Assembly: GCF_026041215.1 (NCBI RefSeq) | Contig: NZ_JAPEIQ010000004.1 | Coordinates: 62,001 to 126,000 of the forward strand | Reading direction: 5' to 3' | DNA length: 64,000 nt | Origin: Hoyosella sp. YIM 151337 | Lineage (GTDB): Bacteria > Actinomycetota > Actinomycetes > Mycobacteriales > Mycobacteriaceae | In this document: positions 58,954 to 64,000 of the stretch, one piece after another | How the letters are laid out: every line of letters begins with the position of its first letter | Numbering within the stretch: the first letter of the stretch is position 1 | Notes under the pieces: model-generated | What the model saw: only the letters and a program-made list of their open reading frames with translations | Database searches by the model: none | What the model was told of the DNA's origin: nothing | Translations under genes and position numbers: made by a program

Positions 58954-60384
58954 ATGCAGCAGATTGACCCTGTCAGCAGCGTAATGTTTTTGCGCGAACA
59001 AGAACATTACCACCCGAACCTCGTTGGTATTTATTTTGTTGAGGGCGATCTCGCGGAGGAGGATTCGGTACTTACCAACCTGATACTCACCCGGCTGTCG
59101 CAAAGCCCCGCATTCTCGGCGCTGATTGCGCCTACCCCTTTACAGCTCGACCACCCCTACTGGGTGACAGCATCTGAAGTCAGTGCTGAACGACACATCA
59201 CCTTCCAGCGCGTGCAGGGCGCAGGTGATTGGAATGCTTTACGGACGCAACTCGTCGCATTCGCGGAAGAACCCTTCGACCTGGCGCGCCCGCTGTGGGA
59301 GGTCACCGTGTACCGCGGTTTCCGAGATGACAAGGTACCTGGAACTGCAGCCGCTATTGCCGTCAAAGTGCACCACGGTGTCCTCGATGGCTTAGGGCTG
59401 TCGAAATTCGCTGGCCAACTCTTCGATCTGCAGCCGCAGTCCCCAAGCGAACGGCGCCCGCGGGGCATCATGACCGCGGGCTCGCCAACAGAAACCGGCC
59501 CGCGAAGGGCCGTCAGCTTCGGCCGAACGGCGCGTGGTGCGCTGACAAGATTGCTGAACCTGCCTGCCGAGGTCAGATCGATGCGGCAATCACAGCGGGC
59601 GTACGAAAAGAGCGTGGCCAGCGGCGAACGCCCGCGCCTCCGCAAAGTCGCTCCGAGCACGATATTCAATGCACCCACCCGCGCCCACCGTGTCTTCGAC
59701 GCTGAATGGTTCCCGCTCGAGGATATCCAGAATTTGCGGACGCTCGTGCCGGGGGCAACAGTCAACGACGTCGCACTGACGATCATCGCAGGCGCTCTGC
59801 GCTCGTACCTCGCCGCAGAATCAGCACTCCCAGCCGATAGCCTCCTCTGCGGGGTGCCGATGTCCCTGCGTGACAACGACGATCCAGCACTGGGCAATAC
59901 CTTGACGGGACTCTGTGTCGACCTCTACACGACCGTATCCGATCCCGTGGAACGCATGCGCTTGATCAGTGCAGCGAGCTACTGGGAAAAGCAGCGGGTG
60001 CGGCAATACGGCGCGGTGATCGGCGCCGGCGCAGTTGCGATTCAGCTACCGCCTGCCTTGCTCCGAGAAATCCTGCGTAGTGAAGAACGCTCGGCTTCCG
60101 AAGGAAGCACCGTCACGGGAGCGAACGTCGCCGTAACCAACATTCCTCGGGATGCACGCGTTGCCTACTTCGGACAGAACCGCGTTGTTCGCACCTGCGG
60201 AATCGTGTCGCTGAATCCGGGAATCGGACTCAAGCACGAAATATCTTCCCTTAACGGTGAACTCAGCATTTCGGTGCTCGCCAACGCTGATCAGCTTCGC
60301 AGACCGGAGGAGTATATGGCGGCTTTGCGCGACGAGTTCAGCCTGCTGCGCAACCACCAGTTCGTCCACTCAGCGACTCGCTGA
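58954..60384 (+). CDS. WS/DGAT family O-acyltransferase
   Basis: A 476-residue protein with the intact motif VKVHHGVLDGLG (HHxxxDG) and other WS/DGAT stretches: PGATVNDVALTIIAGALRSY, PMSLRDNDDPALGNTLTG, TNIPRDARVAYFGQNRVV. The ATG at 58954 is preceded by GGGAG at six bases and begins close to the typical start MQQIDPVSSVMFL; an upstream GTG would add 36 residues. It may make wax esters or triglycerides, but its place between a sulfotransferase and an NRPS gene suggests acylation of a natural product. Confidence 0.88.
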   Translation: MQQIDPVSSVMFLREQEHYHPNLVGIYFVEGDLAEEDSVLTNLILTRLSQSPAFSALIAPTPLQLDHPYWVTASEVSAERHITFQRVQGAGDWNALRTQLVAFAEEPFDLARPLWEVTVYRGFRDDKVPGTAAAIAVKVHHGVLDGLGLSKFAGQLFDLQPQSPSERRPRGIMTAGSPTETGPRRAVSFGRTARGALTRLLNLPAEVRSMRQSQRAYEKSVASGERPRLRKVAPSTIFNAPTRAHRVFDAEWFPLEDIQNLRTLVPGATVNDVALTIIAGALRSYLAAESALPADSLLCGVPMSLRDNDDPALGNTLTGLCVDLYTTVSDPVERMRLISAASYWEKQRVRQYGAVIGAGAVAIQLPPALLREILRSEERSASEGSTVTGANVAVTNIPRDARVAYFGQNRVVRTCGIVSLNPGIGLKHEISSLNGELSISVLANADQLRRPEEYMAALRDEFSLLRNHQFVHSATR

Positions 60385-60391
60385 CCCACGC

Positions 60392-60432
60392 CACGTGAGG
60401 TTCTCACGGTGAACTCGTGGGAACCTCACGTG
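60392..60432. terminator. Terminator-like hairpin between the WS/DGAT and NRPS genes
   Basis: CACGTGAGGTTC and GAACCTCACGTG form a perfect 12-bp stem around 17 bases, filling the 50-base gap between convergent stop codons. It can serve both strands; there is no T-run. Confidence 0.8.
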
Positions 60433-60434
60433 CG

Positions 60435-63400
60435 TCAACTCTCGAATACAGCACTACCCCGCAGTACCTCGGCAATTTCGTCGAGTGCGGATTCGCTTGT
60501 CATTTCCCAGTGAGTAACCGGCAGCGCATAATCCGCAATCTGCCCGTTCACCGCTGACTGCCACGAGTGCGCCGCCGCTGATGCGTCATCCCGATCCTTC
60601 ACCGCAGTGAAGAACGTCAAATCGCCATGGAAGACACCCGGGCGATAGTTACGCATCGCCTGAGCAGAGCGCTCTGCGACATCGAGCATTCGCTGCAACG
60701 CCTCGCGTGAGACGGGTGTCTGAGCGGCTATCCCATCAAGCACGGTCTCCAGGTCCATTTCCGGTGCCGCCGTCATTTCACCAATTCCGAAAGCACCGAG
60801 CACTTCTTGAACGGTAACGTCGGTCGCACCGACGTTATCCCCTGCGCCATCGGCGAAGCTATCCAGCATGACAAGTAGCTCGACTTCTTCACCGTCCGCC
60901 TGCAATTGCACCGCCATCGCGTGCGCGATCACGCCGCCGAGCGACCAACCCAGCAACCGGTAAGGCCCACTTTGCTGGACCTTGCGTATTTCGTGGATGT
61001 ACTGGCCCGCGATGCCATCGATCGAATCAGGGACGGGTTCAGTCGACGAGGCAGCGGGTGTTTGGACCCCGTAGATCGGCATGCCAGCCGGAAGTCTGGG
61101 CTTCAAGCCGCTATAACACCACGCGAGCCCCACGATTGGATGGATGGCGAAGAGGGCGGGCCCCGCGCCGTCCGTGCGGATCGGGAATATGACGTTCAGT
61201 GCTTCGTCGTCACGGATGCCGCCAGTAGCCTTCGCTTCATCAACAGCCTGGGCAACTGCCTCCACGGTAGGTGTGCCGAACAGCGCATGCAGCGGGACAG
61301 CTACGCCCAGTTCCGCGGACAGCTGAGAGATGGCTTTCACAGCGATCAGTGAGTTGCCGCCCAGTTCGAAGAAGCTGGCGTCAACGCTCACCCGTTCTGT
61401 GCCGAGCACCTCAGCGAACACACGCGCGACCAGGGTCTCGCTTTCAGTCCGGGGTGCGATGAACTCCGCCCCACCACTGAAGTCCGGGTCAGGCAGCGCC
61501 TTTCGGTCCAGTTTGCCGTTAGCGGTGAGCGGCAGTGCATCGAGAACGACCACCGCGGCGGGCACCATGTGTGTGGGCAGGTGCTGCGCTGCGTCCTGGA
61601 GAACCGCAGCACCGTCGAGAGCTGCGCCCGTCTCAGCGACTGCATACGCCACCAGCCGCTCGCCGAGTGTCTCGTGGTCTTTGACGAGGACGACGGCCTG
61701 CGCTACTCCGGGGAACCGTCCAATCACGGTTTCGATCTCCCCAAGTTCGATGCGGAAACCGCGCAACTGGACTTGGAAGTCGGAGCGACCGAAGTATTCG
61801 AGTTCACCAGTACTGCTCCACCGCCCGATATCACCGGTGCGGTACATTCGCTCGCCTGGCTCCCCGAAGGGATTCGCAACGAAGCGCGAGAACGACAGGT
61901 CCGGGCGGCCGAGGTAGCCTCGCGATAGCTGCGGGCCAGCCACATACAGTTCGCCGGTCGACCCGACAGGCATCGGCCGCAACCGGTCATCCAAAACATA
62001 GACACTCAGGCCGGGGATCCCCCGGCCAATCACGGACGCGGAAGCGCTGGCCGCGAACGCCCGGTCGAGTTCCCGGTGCGTGACGTGGACGGTCGTTTCC
62101 GTGATGCCGTACATGTTGACGAGTTTCGGAGCGTCCTCAGGATGCCGTTGATACCACCGCTCGAGTTGCGACAGGTCAAGCGCCTCACCACCGAAGATGA
62201 CGTAACGCAGCGCGAGCTCCGCGCCACCGGCTTCGCGGTCCGCTTCGACAAGCTGATAGAACGCTGTCGGAGTTTGGTTCAGCACAGTCACGCGCTCATC
62301 ACGCAGCAGTGCCAGGAAATCAGCCGGTGAGCGGGAGGTGAGGTAGTCGACGATCACCACAGAGCCGCCGTAAAGCAGGGCGCCCCAAATTTCCCACACC
62401 GAGAAATCGAATGCGTACGAGTGGAACAGTGTCCACACATCCGACTCGGTGAAGCCAAACAGAGCGTCAGTGTTGGCCATCAGCGCGGTGACGGTAGCGT
62501 GCGTGACCGCCACGCCCTTCGGTTTACCGGTCGATCCTGAGGTGTAGATGACGTACGCGACGTTGTCGGGACGCAGCTCGCCACGCCGGTCGACGGCGGT
62601 CAGCGGCTTGTCGTCAAAGCTCTGGAGTTCCAGCTTCGTGCGCTCGTCATCCAGAACGATCCGTTCATAACCTTGTGGAAGCACATCTTGCTCCTCCGAG
62701 GTTGTCAGGACAGCGACGGGACGCGCATCGCCGAGCGTGTACTCGATCCGCTCCGCCGGGTACGACACATCCACGGGCACGTATGCGGCGCCCGACTTCA
62801 AGACACCCAGAATTGCGATGAGCAGTTCGTGCGAACGCGCAGTCGCCACCGCGACAAGTGACTCCGGGCCGGCGCCCTTTGCGATCAGCAGGCGCGCAAC
62901 CTCGTTGGCCCGCCGGTCGAGTTCCCGGTAGGTGACGTCGACACCCCCGGCCCGGACCGCGACGTTTCCTGGTACTCGCCGCACCTGATCCTCGAACAGC
63001 GACACCAGCGTCGTTCCTGCGGGCGCTCCTGGCCCCGCAACATTCCAGCCATGCAGAACGAGTTCGCGCTCTTCGGGATCGAGAAGGTCGATCACTCCCA
63101 CGCGGCGCTGCGGATCCACAATGAGAACCTCTATCGCGCGCACGAGCCGGTCCAGCATTCTCGCGACAGCTTGCTCCCCGAGGATCGAGGGGAAGTACTT
63201 CAGCTTCAACCGCAAGTTCGGCTCGGTAAACGCGAGCAGGGTCAGCGGATAGTGAGTGGCGTCGGTGCCCTCCGCTCCGAGCAACCGCATTCCAGCGAAG
63301 TCCGCGCTCCCCTCACCTGCTTGGTCGATCGGATACGACTCGAACACCGCGAGTGTGTCGAACAGTGCCCCGGCCCCTGCGATGCGCTGGATGTCGGTGA

Positions 63401-64000
63401 GGCCTACATACTGGTGGTCGAGCAGCGCTCCTTGCTCCTGCTGCAATCGCACGAGTAGACCTGTGAATGACTCGGACTCATCGATGCCGACGCGTACCGG
63501 CAGAGTGTTGATGAAGAGACCGATCATCTCCTCGATGCCCGTGATTTGCCCTGGGCGGCCAGAGACGGTTGCACCGAAAACGACTTCGCTTCGGTTAAGC
63601 TGACGGCTGAGCAACAAACCCCAGGCAGCCTGCACAATCGTGTTCAGCGTTATGCCAAGGCGGCCCGCGAGCGTCGTCAGCGCCTCTGTCTGCTCGGCGG
63701 ACAGCTCGCGGACGACGTCAGAGGGCTCGCCGTGCGATCCCTCGGTGACGCCTGGTGCAACCAAGGTCGGCTCATCGACCGTCCGGAGCGCATCCCGCCA
63801 CGTATCGAGCGCCGCACCATGGTCTTGAGCTGCGAGCCACGTGAGGAAATCGCGGTACGAACGAACGGCTGGCATATGCGAGCTGTCGCCGTCCAGGACG
63901 TAGAGGGCGATGAGTTCCTTGAGCAGCAACGGCATCGACCAGCCGTCGAGGAGCACGTGATGATTAGTGATGAGGAGTTCGTACTCGTCACCGGTGACCC
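60435..64000 (-). CDS. Non-ribosomal peptide synthetase, terminal module C-A-PCP-TE (5' part cut)
   Basis: The gene runs off the right edge; about 1188 residues are visible. It opens within a condensation domain (NHHVLLDGW, the HHxxxDG site, near 63935-63965). The adenylation domain has VIYTSGSTGKPKG (near 62530), YGITETT, RTGDIGRW and LPLTANGKLDRKAL. Its pocket residues read D, F, W, N, I, G, M, V, H plus K, the published threonine code. The carrier domain has ELGGNSLIAVKAI (serine for phosphopantetheine), and the thioesterase has LLGWSLGGVIAH. The last module loads threonine and releases the product. No MbtH gene is seen. It is convergent with the second WS/DGAT gene. Confidence 0.95.
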   Translation of the reverse strand, partial: VTGDEYELLITNHHVLLDGWSMPLLLKELIALYVLDGDSSHMPAVRSYRDFLTWLAAQDHGAALDTWRDALRTVDEPTLVAPGVTEGSHGEPSDVVRELSAEQTEALTTLAGRLGITLNTIVQAAWGLLLSRQLNRSEVVFGATVSGRPGQITGIEEMIGLFINTLPVRVGIDESESFTGLLVRLQQEQGALLDHQYVGLTDIQRIAGAGALFDTLAVFESYPIDQAGEGSADFAGMRLLGAEGTDATHYPLTLLAFTEPNLRLKLKYFPSILGEQAVARMLDRLVRAIEVLIVDPQRRVGVIDLLDPEERELVLHGWNVAGPGAPAGTTLVSLFEDQVRRVPGNVAVRAGGVDVTYRELDRRANEVARLLIAKGAGPESLVAVATARSHELLIAILGVLKSGAAYVPVDVSYPAERIEYTLGDARPVAVLTTSEEQDVLPQGYERIVLDDERTKLELQSFDDKPLTAVDRRGELRPDNVAYVIYTSGSTGKPKGVAVTHATVTALMANTDALFGFTESDVWTLFHSYAFDFSVWEIWGALLYGGSVVIVDYLTSRSPADFLALLRDERVTVLNQTPTAFYQLVEADREAGGAELALRYVIFGGEALDLSQLERWYQRHPEDAPKLVNMYGITETTVHVTHRELDRAFAASASASVIGRGIPGLSVYVLDDRLRPMPVGSTGELYVAGPQLSRGYLGRPDLSFSRFVANPFGEPGERMYRTGDIGRWSSTGELEYFGRSDFQVQLRGFRIELGEIETVIGRFPGVAQAVVLVKDHETLGERLVAYAVAETGAALDGAAVLQDAAQHLPTHMVPAAVVVLDALPLTANGKLDRKALPDPDFSGGAEFIAPRTESETLVARVFAEVLGTERVSVDASFFELGGNSLIAVKAISQLSAELGVAVPLHALFGTPTVEAVAQAVDEAKATGGIRDDEALNVIFPIRTDGAGPALFAIHPIVGLAWCYSGLKPRLPAGMPIYGVQTPAASSTEPVPDSIDGIAGQYIHEIRKVQQSGPYRLLGWSLGGVIAHAMAVQLQADGEEVELLVMLDSFADGAGDNVGATDVTVQEVLGAFGIGEMTAAPEMDLETVLDGIAAQTPVSREALQRMLDVAERSAQAMRNYRPGVFHGDLTFFTAVKDRDDASAAAHSWQSAVNGQIADYALPVTHWEMTSESALDEIAEVLRGSAVFES

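Overview
The window looks like a chromosomal segment of a mycolate-type actinobacterium (order Mycobacteriales). The reasons are a moderately GC-rich composition, GTG/TTG starts with GGAGG-type ribosome binding sites, a long S10-spc-alpha ribosomal block ending in truA next to ESX-4-like eccB/eccE genes, an FprA/FprB pair, an MMPL transporter, WS/DGAT acyltransferases and mycobacterial-style neighbours (purA beside an Rv0358-like gene, a DUF3151 gene). A Hoyosella/Rhodococcus-like host would fit, but that is inference from gene content only.

Layout. 1-26.9 kb holds housekeeping and accessory genes: a cut rhodanese gene, fprA, purT, small membrane proteins, a TetR-controlled ABC transporter operon with a clear operator, a haloacid dehalogenase gene bracketed by two related palindromes, a divergent MocR/flavin-oxidoreductase pair, a glutaredoxin-like gene lacking the first active-site cysteine, an operon of an AurF-type diiron oxygenase with the ferredoxin-reductase fusion FprB, an MMPL exporter with a membrane partner, rnz, purA, a CDF metal exporter, a FUSC protein and a secreted CocE-like hydrolase. 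27-30.2 kb carries divergent eccB and eccE with no other ESX genes in view. 30.2-47.8 kb (minus strand) is one nearly unbroken ribosomal block transcribed from rpsJ to truA, including secY, adk, map, infA and rpoA, with several internal hairpins and a long structured leader in front of rpsJ that also holds a possible 25-codon leader peptide.

48-54.3 kb contains a DUF4442 thioesterase-like gene, an Asp23/AmaP-type envelope stress operon with a fused middle gene, an alpha/beta hydrolase and a DrrABC-type exporter. A short non-coding patch (54.3-54.7 kb) has two copies of a 54-bp repeat.

55.4-64 kb is the most interesting part: two WS/DGAT (condensation-fold) acyltransferases flank an APS kinase and a PAPS-type sulfotransferase, followed by the terminal module (C-A-PCP-TE) of a non-ribosomal peptide synthetase that runs off the right edge. 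Its adenylation pocket residues match the known threonine code. Together they suggest an uncharacterised cluster for a sulfated, acylated peptide or lipopeptide, with the DrrABC system 4 kb away as a possible exporter. The rest of the cluster must lie to the right of the window.

No tRNA, rRNA, CRISPR array, transposase or prophage gene was recognised.
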